Assembly (NCBI GenBank): GCA_026122225.1 | Contig: JANEZZ010001865.1 | Coordinates: forward strand, 372,001 to 436,000 | DNA: 64,000 bases | Direction of reading: 5' to 3' | Source: Heloderma charlesbogerti | Taxonomy: Eukaryota > Chordata > Lepidosauria > Squamata > Helodermatidae | Shown: piece after piece, positions 31,869 to 43,620 of the stretch | Layout of the letters: each line of letters starts with the position of its first letter | How positions within the stretch are numbered: position 1 is the stretch's first letter | Position numbers and translations under genes: made by a program | Notes under the pieces: model-generated | What the model was told of the DNA's origin: nothing | Seen by the model: the letters and a program-made list of their open reading frames with translations, nothing else | Database searches by the model: none

Positions 31869-32004
31869 GCCAGGGTGGCCAGAAAGCAGATCTCCAGATG
31901 TTTTGGACTTCAACTCCCAGCACTCCTGACCTTTGGCCATGCTGGCAGGGGCTTCTGAAAGCTGAAGTCTAAACATCTGGAGATCTACCTTCTGCCCAGC
32001 CCAG
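31869..32004. mobile_element. Short hAT-like MITE (ACTTCAACTCCCAGC family)
   Basis: CAGGGTGGCCAGAAAGCAG and TACCTTCTGCCCAGCCC pair as termini, and ATCTCCAGATGTTTTGGACT pairs with AGTCTAAACATCTGGAGAT. It is a relative of 5995-6140. The target duplication is not clear. Confidence 0.75.
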
Positions 32005-33533
32005 CTATATAGGACAAGAGATGTAGATAGAGAGAACAGAATGCTAGAACTAGTCAGGGAAGCTGCAGGACTAGAAAAGGTTGGAAAGAGTGGACAATTA
32101 CTACAGCTTCATGCTGTAGTAACTCCTTTCTTCACTGTTCAGTATGCTCTTTTGAGGATATATGGGCCTATTTCTTCTGCCCCACAACACACTGCTGCTC
32201 CCCTCCTTTTTCTCCATGCTTGTTGATACCTACATTTTTAAAAACCCCCACATTTCTTTATTCTTTTTAAAAAACAAACCTCCCCCGCCCCGTGTATTTC
32301 AGTGAAGGAGAAATTGTGCTCCAAAGATCCCCTTGTGTTGGTGGAGAGCGTGGGGAGATGTGGCACTCGATTTGTTTGAAGTGAATGCTGCTTAACTTAG
32401 GAATTTAGAATTTTCAAGCAAGCCTTGCAGAGCTTTGTAGTTATCCTTAAAGAAGATGATGTGCTTGAAATACCACAGCACATCATTGTAATTAGTTTTA
32501 GAGTCATAAAGAAGTCAAGCAGATTTCAACAATGACTCTTTCTTTCTTTTCTTTTCTTTAAGAAAAAACAAAGGTTAAGTGTATACATTTTGTTTCGGGC
32601 AGCTTTATACAACCAATGTATAAAATCGAGCAATAGCATAATGGCATATCTCAAATGAAAAATAGCTTTCAAAGGATTGAAGAAACCATTCTCCTCTCCA
32701 ATTTATGCTCGTCTCTCTAAAAACAAGGCAGGCAAAACAGTGCATAATATCCCACCTCAGGCCATGTACAATGTTCAACTGTATATTGCCCTTGGGTGCT
32801 TCCAGATGGGCAGCTCCTAGCACTAATAATAATTGCTTCTCTGCTGTAAGCTACAAGTGGAATTGCAATGGATTCTCCACACTATTGCGGATATTGCAAT
32901 TTTTCTGTACCTTCTTGCCACTATGGTCTGTCCATACCAGCTGCTGTGGTTGGGGAAGGGGACTGTCCAATTCACCTGAGCAGAAATTTGAAGCTCAGCA
33001 CATATTCACTATAACTTTTGTAGTGCGTGCCATTTTATTACCCTGTTAATTTTTTAACTGATCTTTTAATTAGTATGAAAATGCTTTTCTGGCTATAATT
33101 TTTTTAAAGGAAATACTACTTAAATGAAAGAGTGTTGGAACTCTATAGCACTATCATGCAATGACGCTAATGCTTTAAAAAATGATGTAACCCACCCCGA
33201 CTTTCCAGTCACTTCCATTTCAAAAAGGTTGTTAATAGTGATGACCAGAATTTTTTTTCTAAATCATTAAAGAGTAAAACAAATTGTGATAACAACGTGC
33301 TAAAACACTTTTTCATTTAAGTATTTTGTTAATATTTTAATTTTCAAAATATATCTGGAAAAGTGTTTAGTGCTAATTAAAAGACTGATTAAAAGTATAA
33401 ACTGGTGGATACTCTGGCATCCACTGCAAAGGTTATCATGAAGGTGTGCTGAGCTATGACCTGTCTGATACATCACTGTGCATGTGGAAGCCCCACCTTT
33501 TAAAAAAGATGAAAGAGTAGTGCTAAGGGCATC
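32005..33533. other. Unassigned AT-rich unique sequence
   Basis: A 1.5-kb stretch with no repeat shared with the rest of the window. The part at 32380-32720 has enhancer-like texture (ATCATTGTAATTAGTTTTAG, a homeodomain-like core) and an unusual TTTCTTTCTTTTCTTTTC tract at 32540-32562. No gene is supported; the 114-codon frame at 32705-33049 has no motif. Confidence 0.45.
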
Positions 33534-33536
33534 TAC

Positions 33537-33670
33537 ACCTCTAGAGATTGCTGTATCGCTCTGTCTCCTGAAAAAACAGTCTTGACTTTCTGCAGTCTGA
33601 CAAAAGATGGATGAACCCTAGGGAACATACGGGATGGCAGTGATTGGGTGATGGTGCTGTGTGGATACCC
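33537..33670. mobile_element. Harbinger-like short MITE
   Basis: The termini GGGCATCTACAC and GTGTGGATACCC match in inverse at 10 of 12 positions. The sequence around GATGGTGCTGTGTGG matches the 20.3-kb repeat in reverse. TAA precedes the left end but TGT follows the right, so the duplication is not confirmed. Confidence 0.55.
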
Positions 33671-35637
33671 TGTAAAGGTGTGTGAATGAAACATGGCATT
33701 TCTACACTAAACACTTAGGGAAGCATCCAATTGTGGCAGTCTGCCAGCATCAATCACATTGCACTAGCAGGAACAAATGCAAGTGCAAGAGAGAGCTACC
33801 TTTTCATAATACAGCCATGAAATCTAGCTCCAACTAGCGCTTCTAGAACAGGACAACTGAGCTCCCTTCCATCAGCTGCTCTGCTGACTTGTCCCACTAG
33901 CTGGGGCTACTTTTCAGTTGTGCGATAAGTGCTACATTTCCGTTGTGCTAGTGGTTATTCCTGCTAGCACAAGGGCAGCACTGGATACTGGCCATTGTCT
34001 GGAAAGCACCTCTTCTCTTCAAATCTGTTCCACATCTGAGAATTCCAAAAGTGGTGGGTGAAAGCACTTCTCCTCTCTGAGACCTTCCTCCTTAACCATG
34101 GTGAAACTAGAACTAATAAAGATAGGTTAATAAGTGCTTGAACTTCGTGCAGCTTAAGCAGAGAACAATCTGAGCATCCATTCGACGGGGAATCTAAAAC
34201 TGCACATTTCCAACACATCTCTTTTGACAATCACATTGTTATGGCATTCCAAAAGCTCTTGGGATGCTGTGATACATACATTCTTTCAAGGAATGAGAGG
34301 ACTAACACAAGAAGTGACCCAGTCAAGTTGAAATGGCTTGAGATATTTCAGTGCCTGTGGAAGAAAATCCAAGTGGCAGTCCCACAGTAGTAAAGTATAA
34401 ATGAAATAATCAACAATTTGCTGTCCTTTAATGGTAACCCTAAAACCTCAGCCTGCTTGTTGGTAGCACTAGCTGTATAGTAAAGGGAAACAGACTCCTG
34501 TTGCAAAGGAGACTTAAACCTAATTTATTCAAGAACCTTTCAGTTACCAGTCTCATAAGTAACTGATGACATCTATATGAGGTCTCTCCAGTCTTGGTAA
34601 AAATGGAAGGTTCCATCAGAAAGATCACATCTTTGTGCACTAAAAATGGAAATACACCAGGCAATGAACATTTATCCATTAGTTGCAATCATATCTCCCC
34701 CTCCCCAGCCCAGACAGAGGTGTGGAGAGGGTTGGGTGATTCAGGAACACAACAGCTGAACCACAGAAGATGGCAGAAGGTAAAAGGCAGAGGGACGGAG
34801 GTGCATGTTAACTGAAAGCACATTTTCATGTGGGACTCTGTGTTGCCTGGTAGACAGGACATTAGAGGAATCTCCTTTTCTAACGACTGAGTTTGAAAGG
34901 ACCCAACATGTGGTTCCAGAGTTAATATGGTAATGCCACAACAGCAGTGGGCATAGAGCACAGTAGATTAAACAAGAATGAAAATGTGTGCGTGTGTGTA
35001 TGAGAGAGAGAAATAGAAATCCGCATCTCTGAAATACATTATTTCTTGCAGGGTTAGCTGTAGCCATCTCTACATCTGTCAATCACATTCCTTTAGAAAC
35101 CTACATTGTTGCCTTCTCTTCAGGAGGTCCAATCACCCTCTTCTGCTAGTTTTATCTAACGCACTCCATTGGCTATGTGTCACAGACTTTGAGAGCCAAT
35201 GCTCTCAGAAGTAATTTAAGGCTCTCCTGACTCTGAAGGCCATAACTAGATTCAAATCGGAGAAACTGGGATGTGAAAGGTCTAAGCTCAGGCAGTTGTG
35301 GTTCTTGAAGAAAATGTGAGAATTGCTGCTTTAAATAGAGGAATCTTTCCTTCCCAAGCTCTATGTGCTGCCAATTTCCACTCAAGTTTAGCTTGTTATC
35401 ACCAAGATGTAAACTTTATACTGCCTTCTTACATGGATGCTGTATCTAGCATTACAAATCATGCCAAGCAAAGATGTGCTGTGCCAGAGAGTCATTTTAA
35501 TCAAGTTTGGTAGCATTTTGCACTAAAACTCCCTGCAGTCTGTGCCAGTGCCCCAGAGGACAGGTAGTGAAGGTGGGGGGTTACAGGCGATGCAGTGAGG
35601 GATAGGGATGATGGGTGATGCAGCAGCTGCAGCAACA
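33671..35637. other. Unassigned non-coding sequence
   Basis: About 2 kb without a gene or a repeat found elsewhere. Frames are at most 113 codons, on opposing strands. Confidence 0.5.
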
Positions 35638-35638
35638 T

Positions 35639-35640
35639 GT

Positions 35641-35671
<31 letters not shown>
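35639..35671. repeat. (GT)n microsatellite
   Basis: A GT run with one CT interruption at its start. Confidence 0.95.
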
Positions 35672-35689
35672 ATGCAGCACCAGCAGTCC

Positions 35690-36091
35690 TGTGGTCACTT
35701 GTGAATCACTGAAAAGAGGACATGCATCAGCAACAAAGAGAACAAAAGAGGATACCTATTTGCATAAAAAATGCATATGCTAATTTATATGTATAGATGA
35801 AAATTTAGAAATAATTAGTATAATATAAATAGAAATGTAGTACATCTCAACAGTGTGGGAATATGTGACCAGCTGACCTGTCTGCCTTGCTCAGTCTGCT
35901 GCTTAGGTGCTAACTGTTGATGAGCAACTTCAAGGCCCCTTTTGCCCTCCCTTCCTAAGGTCCTTTCACTTCAAATTGGACTTGGACTCAGCAGCCCTTC
36001 AAAGAGAGGATGCCTTCACAACACAGGACAGTCTTCTAGCAGCTTTTCACATAGAGGACTGTCCTCTGTAAAAGAGGACACCTGGCCACCT
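35690..36091 (-). mobile_element. hAT-like MITE, GGTGGCC family
   Basis: It follows the 21676 copy from TGGTCACTTGTGAATC to GACACCTGGCCACC. The extreme termini are decayed. AACTTCAAGGCCCC and GGACTTGGACTC are typical family blocks. Confidence 0.75.
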
Positions 36092-36358
36092 GTCAATTCT
36101 ATGCTACATGTGATCTTCAGACAAGTACAATAAATGAATAGTGCATGTGGTACATACCACAGCCCATCTGCTGAGAGGTTTCTAGTGGTCAAGAAAGATG
36201 TGATGGGGCAGCCATGTTTGTTGATTCACATGTCTGCCTTACTCACTTCTCAGGTGCTGTTTGAGGGCTCTAATTCGTACACTAAAAGCTGTGCACAGAT
36301 AGTAAGACCTGAACCCTGGCCTTTCGCTGGTTAAATTTATTATTAAGGGCTGGAGTAA

Positions 36359-36732
36359 GGGCATTTCTACACCAGCTTAAAATCCTGCATTTAAAACAGG
36401 GCTTTTTGCTTCCGTTTTAAATGCAGGATCACCACTGACTCCCTTTACATGAGCTTCCTCCCCTCCCACTTCTCCCCGTATCTGAGCCTTCCATTATCTT
36501 TCATTTATCTTGCTCCTCTTCTTGCCGCTTTAACTCTTTTCACAGAGGAAACTGAAGCAGAACACAATGGGGTAATTTGATAGCTCATTATCTGCAATCT
36601 ATTTAAAAATGGAGCAAAGGGCATTTAGTGCAGGAAGGTCACAGCAGGGTCACGGTGTCATGTAAAGAGCCCGCAAACTTCCGTGAAGGAGCAATCTCAA
36701 TCGCAGAATAAAAGCTCCGTGTGATGAAGCCC
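36359..36732 (-). mobile_element. Harbinger-like MITE, GGGCTCCTTCACAC family
   Basis: The copy is 374 bp with TAA duplicated on both sides (36356-36358 and 36733-36735). Ends are GGGCATTTCTACACCAGC and CGTGTGATGAAGCCC. The interior inversely matches 15149-15535 and 40951-41338, including AAAACAGGGCTTTTTGCTTC. The TAA duplication is the classic PIF/Harbinger signature. Confidence 0.87.
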
Positions 36733-36735
36733 TAA

Positions 36736-37636
36736 GACTCCATCTATGGACTTTTCTTTCTAGCTCCTTTCAGTTTCTGTCCAATGTTAATCTAGCAGTA
36801 AATGACATATTTTATTAGCTGCAAATAAGGTGAGTAGGAGTGTGAAAGGCTGTGCCTGGGTGGAAATTTGGCTAGCCTTGCTACTCACCTGAAAATAATT
36901 GCAGCATTTCTGAAGGAGATGGGAACCGGCTATCATGAGCACCTAATGAACCCAAGCAGCAGCAAAGGGAAAAATATTAACTGACCAAGGACAGATGGAA
37001 GGGTGCTGTACAGAAGAGAAGACAAGGAGTCCTATGTGTGAAGTCAGACAACAGACATGCAAGGTTTGTTCTGAAAGATTGTAGGAGGTGCTTATAATTA
37101 CAGACGGACTAATTGACCCTGGGACTATATACAGTATGTGCAAACCGTCAGCCTCTACAATGAACCAGCTATCTCTTGTTTAAGGCCAAGCTGGAAAATA
37201 TTTAGTTTTCTCAAAGAGTTTAGAGAGACTAAAACTAACTCTGAGAGGCATTGTCTTTGATAACTTATCATACGGAGTTTTATTCATTTAACATTTACAA
37301 GTTTCTTTCCAGCTTTCCTTACATCATGGGAACTCAAGGCAGCTAAAAGCACCGAGATACAAATAATCAAGGCACTGTCCTGCACATGATGAAAATATTA
37401 TAGTAATAGAATCAGTAAGCTAAACAAATTACCAGGTCAATTTCCCCCAAAGGCCGGGTCTTCACTAGATGCCAGAAGGTGTATAGTGACAGGCAAATGT
37501 TGACCTCTGTAGGCAAGGCATTTCAGGGCAGTATCTAATAGTGCCATTGTGCCAGTGAGAAATGACAGCTAGTACAATAGGAACCTAGCACTTGATACAG
37601 CAACCTTGGAAACTAGTCTGGAACTAGCCAGGAACC
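36736..37636. other. Unassigned non-coding sequence
   Basis: No gene. Two copies of a short phrase (CTGGAACTAGCCA) occur at 37619-37631 and 37640-37652. Confidence 0.5.
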
Positions 37637-37883
37637 TAATCTGGAACTAGCCAAGAGGTGAAGGCTATCAGTTGCTACTAGTCCTGATGGCTAGATGCCC
37701 CCTCCAGTATCAGAGGCAGTATGCCTATGTACACCAGTTGCTGGGGAACATGAGTGGGAGGGTGCTGTTGCACTCATGTCCTGCTGAGCTTCCCATTGGC
37801 ATCTGGTTGGCCACTGTGAGAAGAGAATGCTGGACTGGATGGACCCTTCGTCTGATCCAGCAGGACTCTTCTTATGTTCTCTG
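37637..37883 (+). mobile_element. CR1-type LINE 3' end
   Basis: AAGGCTATCAGTTGCTACTA, GGCAGTATGCCTATGTACAC, CTGGTTGGCCACTGTG and a 3' end ACTCTTCTTATGTTCTC place it in the same family as 9483-9810. Confidence 0.8.
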
Positions 37884-38850
37884 TTTCGACCCCTCCCAGG
37901 CCCTTCCTGCATTTTGAATCAAGAAGTTGAAATGGGGCATGTTGGAGTGGGTGGTGGGGTGGGGTATCTGCTTATGGAACAAATTACCCCTGCATGGGGG
38001 AGAGAAAGGGAGATGGCCTGGATGGATATATGATGTCACAGATCCCTTGGTGTATGTATCCCTTTATCTGCCAATTAGATTAATCCCTCTTGAGTGCAAT
38101 TTGTTGCAGTGGGGGCATTGAGTTTCATGCAACAGGGCTGATGAGTTTCCTTTCGTTCTGGCCTAAGCACATACAGTCTCACTATCTGGAGATCAAAGCC
38201 CTCTGGAAAGTTGGTAAATAGAATATTCTAGCTTTGATGCATGCATAACTCCCCTTGAACACATACACCTACAGAGGAAAATGTATCCTTTTGGCGACAC
38301 AGTAATGTACGTGCTGCTCCATCCACTTAACAGTTGCTGGCAAAGAGGAACAGATTTCAGGGAAGACTTAACGAAAATATTTCTCCTTTGTTCTTTCTTG
38401 GAGCTATTACAGTGCTTTTTCTGTGGGTGATGAAGGATCGGTTCTCCTCTCCCCCCACCCCCACAACTTCTAAACTAGCTCAATAGCTTTCCAAAGCAGG
38501 TAACATATAACCAGGTCCATTGTGATGCTAAAGAGTTCTATTTAGCTGTATTTAAACTGGATATCATGACTCCACACGATGACCTTTCACTCCTGGGAAG
38601 TAGTTTTAAATTCAATCCGCGGTAAAGGAAAAATCCTTCCAATTCATTGGCTGTGAAAGGTCACAAGTGAACTGTGTTTTGATGGTATCTGCTGCTTTAG
38701 TGGCTTCGGTTCTCAATATACATGAGCATCAAGGCAGGCTGAATCGCCTCTTTGTCTGGCCAGACAGAGTTGGAAGGAGCCTGAGAAAGCAGAGCACAAG
38801 AAAAAAGATACCTGGCCAAAAAAAGAAAGAAGAAAAGGACCAAAGTGGAG
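37884..38850. other. Unassigned non-coding sequence
   Basis: No gene or named repeat. Confidence 0.5.
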
Positions 38851-39035
38851 GGGCCAGAGCTGAATGGTAGAGTGCATGCCATGGAGGCTGAAGGTTCCAG
38901 GTTCAATAACTGACAGCTCCATAAAAAAGGTATCAGGGCTGGGAAAGTGTGCCAGGCACTTTGGGGAGCAGCTGCTGGACCAGTCAGCGTAGATGGTATT
39001 AGGGTAGACAGCAATGGCACGACTCATCACAAGGC
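38851..39035 (+). mobile_element. tRNA-derived SINE, diverged
   Basis: GAGCTGAATGGTAGAGTGCA (A-box region) and GGTTCCAGGTTCAATAACTG (B-box region) fit the tRNA part, and AGGGCTGGGAAAGTG and CAAGGCGGCATTTTTAAG fit the body and 3' end. The substitutions suggest great age. Confidence 0.65.
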
Positions 39036-39227
39036 GGCATTTTTAAGTGAAGAGTCTCATGTGGAAAAGCAGAACGGCTTCTCCGCATAATCCTTTTTTC
39101 CAGCTCTCAGTAACCAATGAGCAAACTGTGAATCCAGACATAGTTTTCCAATGCTGTACTATTTCCATGCATGCAACTGCTAGTAAGTACATAGCCGCAT
39201 CCTTGTGTATAACGTGAGGCTCATTGG

Positions 39228-39562
39228 TAGTCCCTGCTCTGGAATTTTAAGGGCTCTTGGGCAAGGCACCCACACTTGGGCCCCTTGTTCAGGGAGTCGA
39301 CCTTCTCACCACCATTGTCACCAGCTGCTATTGCTCCTCTTCCTCTTTCCCATCATTGCTACCACTTGCTTACTTGATAGGAAGAGAGTCAGGAAGAAAG
39401 TAGGCAGTAGCCTCTCTACTGCTCCTCCTTCTCACCGCTACCATTGTCTGGGCCAGAGTGAGAGGCAGGTGAACATGCAGGCTGCAATAGTGAGGAGGAG
39501 GCGTAAGTCAAATGGGACTTCCATATCCCAGATGCTAGGCAAAAGGAATGCTGTTGCCCTGA
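39228..39562. mobile_element. hAT-like MITE, GGGCCC family
   Basis: GGGCTCTTGGGCAAGGCACC, CTCCTCTTCCTC and GAGGCAGGTGAACATGCAGG follow the 42272 copy, and the end is AATGCTGTTGCCCTG. Its termini are decayed and no duplication is clear. Confidence 0.7.
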
Positions 39563-39632
39563 TCTTCTGCTCGTAAGCCTCTCAGCAGTTGGCCACTCTT
39601 TGAAATGGTATACTTGTCCAGATAGATCTTTA

Positions 39633-39702
39633 GGTTGCCATCCTATACTTATTTACCTGAGAACAAGCCCTATTGAACTCAGTGGACCTATTTCTGACTA
39701 GA
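39633..39702. mobile_element. Short palindromic MITE (GCAATCCTATGCA family)
   Basis: TTGCCATCCTATACTTATTT, CCCTATTGAACTCAGTGGAC and GACTGACTGCACTG are diverged versions of the family blocks. Confidence 0.55.
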
Positions 39703-39739
39703 CTGACTGCACTGTTCATCTGACTGATCAGGGTTCCTT

Positions 39740-40260
39740 CCTTCCTTTATTATTTAATTAATTTCTATCCTGACTTTCTGTCAAAAGAGGGTGCTGAGAG
39801 CAGTCAACAAAAGGTTAAAAGCAAAATCCTATTTCAAACATAATATAAAAACGAATAAATTAAAATACAATAATAGAAGAAATAAAGTACACTCAACCCA
39901 TTAAACCCCCCTTCAGCAACAGACCAGTTTTTATGCCAAAGGCTTGCCTGAATAAAAACATATTTGCTTTTTAGCAGAAGGACAAGAGAAAGGGGGCCAG
40001 CCTAGCCTCCCTTGGCACAGAGTTCCGGAGCCTAGAAGCCGCCACAGAGAAGGCCTTCTTGCATCCACAGCAAGGGTGCTTCTGATGGTGGTGGAACCAA
40101 AAGAAGGACCTCCCCTAAAGATCTTAAAATCCACTGTTTTAATGTTCTTGGATTTTTTTTAAAAAAAACAACTGCAAAAGTTGAACTGCAAAAGTTTTTG
40201 AACTGCAAAAGTTGGCTCATTGAGACACTCCATATATACATGGAGCAGCACATACAGAAC
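39740..40260 (-). mobile_element. L2-type LINE 3' portion
   Basis: TAATTAATTTCTATCCTGAC is the reversed tail. CCTTGGCACAGAGTTCCGGA with GCCGCCACAGAGAAGGCCTT is the reversed C-terminal coding region. Stops break the frame. A tandem triplet of AACTGCAAAAGTT lies at 40169-40215. Confidence 0.65.
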
Positions 40261-40424
40261 TTTGGATCACTGAAATCCTTAAGTAAAGAGTGCTTAACTT
40301 CCTGCAGATTGCACCCACAGGATTCATCCCCTGGTTGGCAGCTATGCTAAATCTGTATGTGTCCTAGCTGTGGATTTGGGGCACAGCTGACAGCTCACTG
40401 ACAAATTGTGCATCCTAGATGAGG

Positions 40425-40918
40425 TAGGGATGGCCGAGAAATCCGCCATGGACTTCAATAAGGCCGGATTCTTTAGAATCCGCCCCCCCGGAGTCTGCGG
40501 CAGAACGGACTGGTCCCCCCGCCACCCCGTGAAGGCTGGTTGGGATGGACCCTATCTGGGGCGGCTGGTCCAGGTCCGTTGTTTTCGTTCCGCAGCCATC
40601 TGCTGCCAGGCTGCAGACGCAAATGGTGTCTGGTGTGGTGGATGCCATTTGCGTCCCTGCCCTTGGCCGTGATAGGCTACGTAAATATTTACGTAGCCTA
40701 TCACAGCCAAGGGCAGGGACACAAATGGTGTCTGCTATGCTGGACGCCATTTGCGTGGCAGCGGCCGGAAGTCCGGCTGTGGACGGGCCTGGCCAGCAGC
40801 CCTGCAGACTCGCCGCGGAGTGGAGCCAGCCGGGGAGGATTCTGGGGGGGAGGGATGGATCGCCTCCCTGCCCACAGACCTCTTCAGCGGACGGGTAAGT
40901 AGGCTTTGTACACCCCTA
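40425..40918 (+). mobile_element. hAT-like element, TAGGGATG family, exact 8-bp duplication
   Basis: The copy is 494 bp with ends TAGGGATGGCCGAG and TTTGTACACCCCTA. AGATGAGG is duplicated exactly on both sides (40417-40424 and 40919-40926). Its interior holds one GATAGGCTACGTAAA palindrome (40669-40704) flanked by two GCAAATGG-type modules (40618-40654 and 40721-40757). One unit of the GC-rich repeat (40838-40870) and GGTAAGT (40894-40900) follow. It is the reference copy for the family; the frames of 88-120 codons are artefacts. Confidence 0.92.
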
Positions 40919-40950
40919 AGATGAGGTGAGTTGGGATGAGCTGAGACTGA

Positions 40951-41338
40951 GGGCTCCTTCACATGGAGCTTTTATCCTGTGATTGAGATTGCTCCTTCAC
41001 GGAAGTTTGTGGGCTCTTTATATGACGCTGTGACCCTCCAGGGTGTCTCCTGCACTAAATGCCCTTTGTTCCATTTTTAAATAGATCGCAGATAATGAGC
41101 TATCAAATTACCCTGCTGTGTTCTGCTTCAGTTTCCTCTGCGAAAAGAGTTAAAAGTGGCAAGAAGAGGAGTGAGATCAATGAAAGAGAATGGAAGACTC
41201 AGATCCGGGGAGAAGGAGAGGGAAGGGGAGAGGGGAAAGGAAGTGTGTGTAGAGGGAGTGAGTTGTGATCCTGCATTTAAAACAGAAGCAGAAAGCCCCG
41301 TTTTATATGCAGGAATTTAGGCTGGTGTAGAGATGCCC
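40951..41338 (+). mobile_element. Harbinger-like MITE, GGGCTCCTTCACAC family
   Basis: The copy is 388 bp, closely matching 15149-15535. Flanks are TGA and TCA, which are inverse complements, so the duplication is not exact here. It lies 24 bases after the hAT-like element's duplication. Confidence 0.8.
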
Positions 41339-41341
41339 TCA

Positions 41342-41815
41342 GATGGAGGGACATAGTTTGTGTGATATTCTGATCCCATACTGTTTAGGGCTCTAAAATT
41401 CTAGGCCTCCCCCCCATCTCAGAAAAGGATAGAGGAGCAGATACGTCAGTTCCTGAGAGGCCAAGAGCTTTAAATGATTAGATCTCCCCCCAATTAACAT
41501 GGAGTGGGGAGATGGATCCTTCCCTTATTACTGCTTATTCCTATGTGGTGAAGAACCCAGGCTATTTAAATGTGCTGTACTATCCAGTTCCTCTTCCCCC
41601 ATTTATTATCTGCAAAAGATAAAATATATTAATACAATCACAAAAAAGATATGCAATAGATCTAACAAGGACAGAGAAAAGATATAAAGAAGAAATTGTC
41701 ACAATCAGTTTAAGGAACTACAAAGAGGGATCAATGGTAAGATTTTAGACATTAGGAAACCAGTAATGATGCAGGTGAAGCCATTCAAAGCTGTCCTGAG
41801 CAATGGATAAACCAC
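41342..41815. other. Unassigned non-coding sequence
   Basis: No gene or repeat seen elsewhere. Confidence 0.5.
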
Positions 41816-41830
41816 TATAAAGGTAAAAAA

Positions 41831-42163
41831 GGTAAAGGTGTCCCCAACCAGTCGTGTCCGACTCTAGGGTGCGGTGCTCATCCCTGTTTCTAAGTCGAAG
41901 AGCCAGCGCTGTCCGAAGACGCTTCCGTGGTCATGTGGCCAGCATGACTGAACACCAAGGTGCACGGAACGCTGTTACCTTTCCCGCTGAGGCGGTACCT
42001 ATTTATCTACTTGCAATTTCTTGCTTTCGAACTGCTAGGTTGGCAGAAGCTGGGACTGAAGACGGGAGCTCACTCCGTCACACAGCACTCGGGTCTCGAA
42101 CTGCTGACCTGCCAATCTTCCAGTCTGCAGTTCAGCGTCTTAACCACTAAGCCACCGCGGCCC
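41831..42163 (-). mobile_element. Sauria SINE (tRNA-derived, BovB-like 3' end)
   Basis: On the minus strand it starts GGGCCGCGGTGGCTTAGTGG, a tRNA-like A box, then GTTAAGACGCTGAACTGC and CAGCAGTTCGAGACCCGAG (B box). The body reads GCTCCCGTCTTCAGTCCC and GCATGACTGGCC-type sequence inverted. The 3' end AGAGTCGGACACGACTGG matches the BovB 3' end at 14754 (AGAGTCGGACACAACTGA). Flanks TATAAAGGTAAAAAA and TATAGGTAAAAAA form a long duplication with a 2-base gap. Sauria SINEs are known to be mobilised by BovB through that tail. Confidence 0.92.
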
Positions 42164-42271
42164 TATAGGTAAAAAATACATATTTTTTACCTATACCTGT
42201 ACATATACCTATACATACCTATACATATCCCCAAACTTCATTAGCAAGGAAAAAGGCAGCTGGGGTTGCAG

Positions 42272-42621
42272 GCAGTGGTGGCTCCAGGTTTTTGGGGGCC
42301 CTTGGGCAAGACACCCTCAATGCCCCCCCCCATCGGTCTACCTTCTCACCAGCTGCTACTTCTCCTCATCCTCTTTCTAATTGTCACTACCACTCTCTTG
42401 CTGGACAGGCAGAGAGCCAGTGAGCAAGCAGGCCATAGCATTTGGTGTTCCTCCTTCTCACCACCACCATTGTCCGGGCCAGAGCAAGAGGAAAGAGAAC
42501 AAGCAGGTTGCAAGGTAAAAAAAAAGAGGACCAAAAACTCCAAGGGGCTCTTCTCAGTGGGCCCTGCTTGGGTGTGGGCTCTCCGAAGGGGTCCAAACAT
42601 GTGTCCCCTGATGCTGGCCCT
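42272..42621. mobile_element. hAT-like MITE, GGGCCC family
   Basis: The copy is 350 bp between GGTTGCAG (42264-42271) and GGTTGCAA (42622-42629), a 7-of-8 duplication. Ends are GCAGTGGTGGCTCCAGG and GATGCTGGCCCT. It contains GGGGGCCCTTGGGCAAGAC. No coding function; the 98-124 codon frames are on opposite strands. Confidence 0.83.
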
Positions 42622-42629
42622 GGTTGCAA

Positions 42630-43374
42630 GTACACTGTAGCAGTGAAGCCTTCACTGCTAGGGTGATGCCAACAGTCCTGCAAAGCCTCACCTTCTGTAA
42701 GCCATTCAAATTATTTCTGTCCCTGCTCCTCAGACTAGTGTCTGGAGAATGAAGAGGCTCTTGGGGCCAAAGAAGTGGGCCATTCCTATGACACCACATG
42801 GCTTAGTTAGAAGCCTGCATCTTTTCTTGTGGTTTGGTTGCCCCATGTAGCAGCAAATGCAGTGTTAGAAATTCCCATGTCCACTTTCTGGAGGGTCAGG
42901 TCAGAAGGTCATTGCTTGAAACTCTTCAAGGCCAGGAGAGCCCGTTTGACTGTATGAATATCTCAAAGATGCCATATAAATTCCTCAAGCGCTTCATTCG
43001 TACATAAAGATCGCCCTTGTAAGTCCACCACACTCAGGAGGGCCTTGGATTATGGCTGCCTGCGGCTAGTTTAAACTTGCACATTCAAAGTAAAAAATAA
43101 ATAAATTGTACTGTAAGTTTAGCATTCATAAATTAATGTTCCCCTTTGGCTTTCTTCTATGCCTTTTGTGACTTCTGCCCTCCTCTCCCAGATACCCAAA
43201 GAAAGTCCCATTGTGTGAGAAAATGCCTGACAGTTCACATATATTAACCAGAAATGACACATCCAGACACTTTCAGGAGAACACTGTTATATGTCAAAAT
43301 TATATAGGCAAATCTCTTTAGCTTTGAACATGAAAAGTCTTCTTGTGTATCAGTTACTGTGACAGCAGTGTGTG

Positions 43375-43415
<41 letters not shown>

Positions 43416-43620
43416 AAACAACCTCTTATGAGATTTTATTTCCCCCAAACACGGGGTGCATAATCACATTGGGAGCTTGGCGAAAAACTAAAAAAATAGT
43501 TATTAGATTGGATCCAGACTAAGCCAGTCATGTTAATAAATAATGGGACTTAATTTATTTAAATGGGACTTAATTGAGTCATAACATTGATTGCAATGGG
43601 CTAAAGTGTGACAAACTTGC
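42630..43620. other. Unassigned sequence with a (GT)n microsatellite
   Basis: No gene. A pure GT run of about 38 bases is at 43377-43414. Confidence 0.6.
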
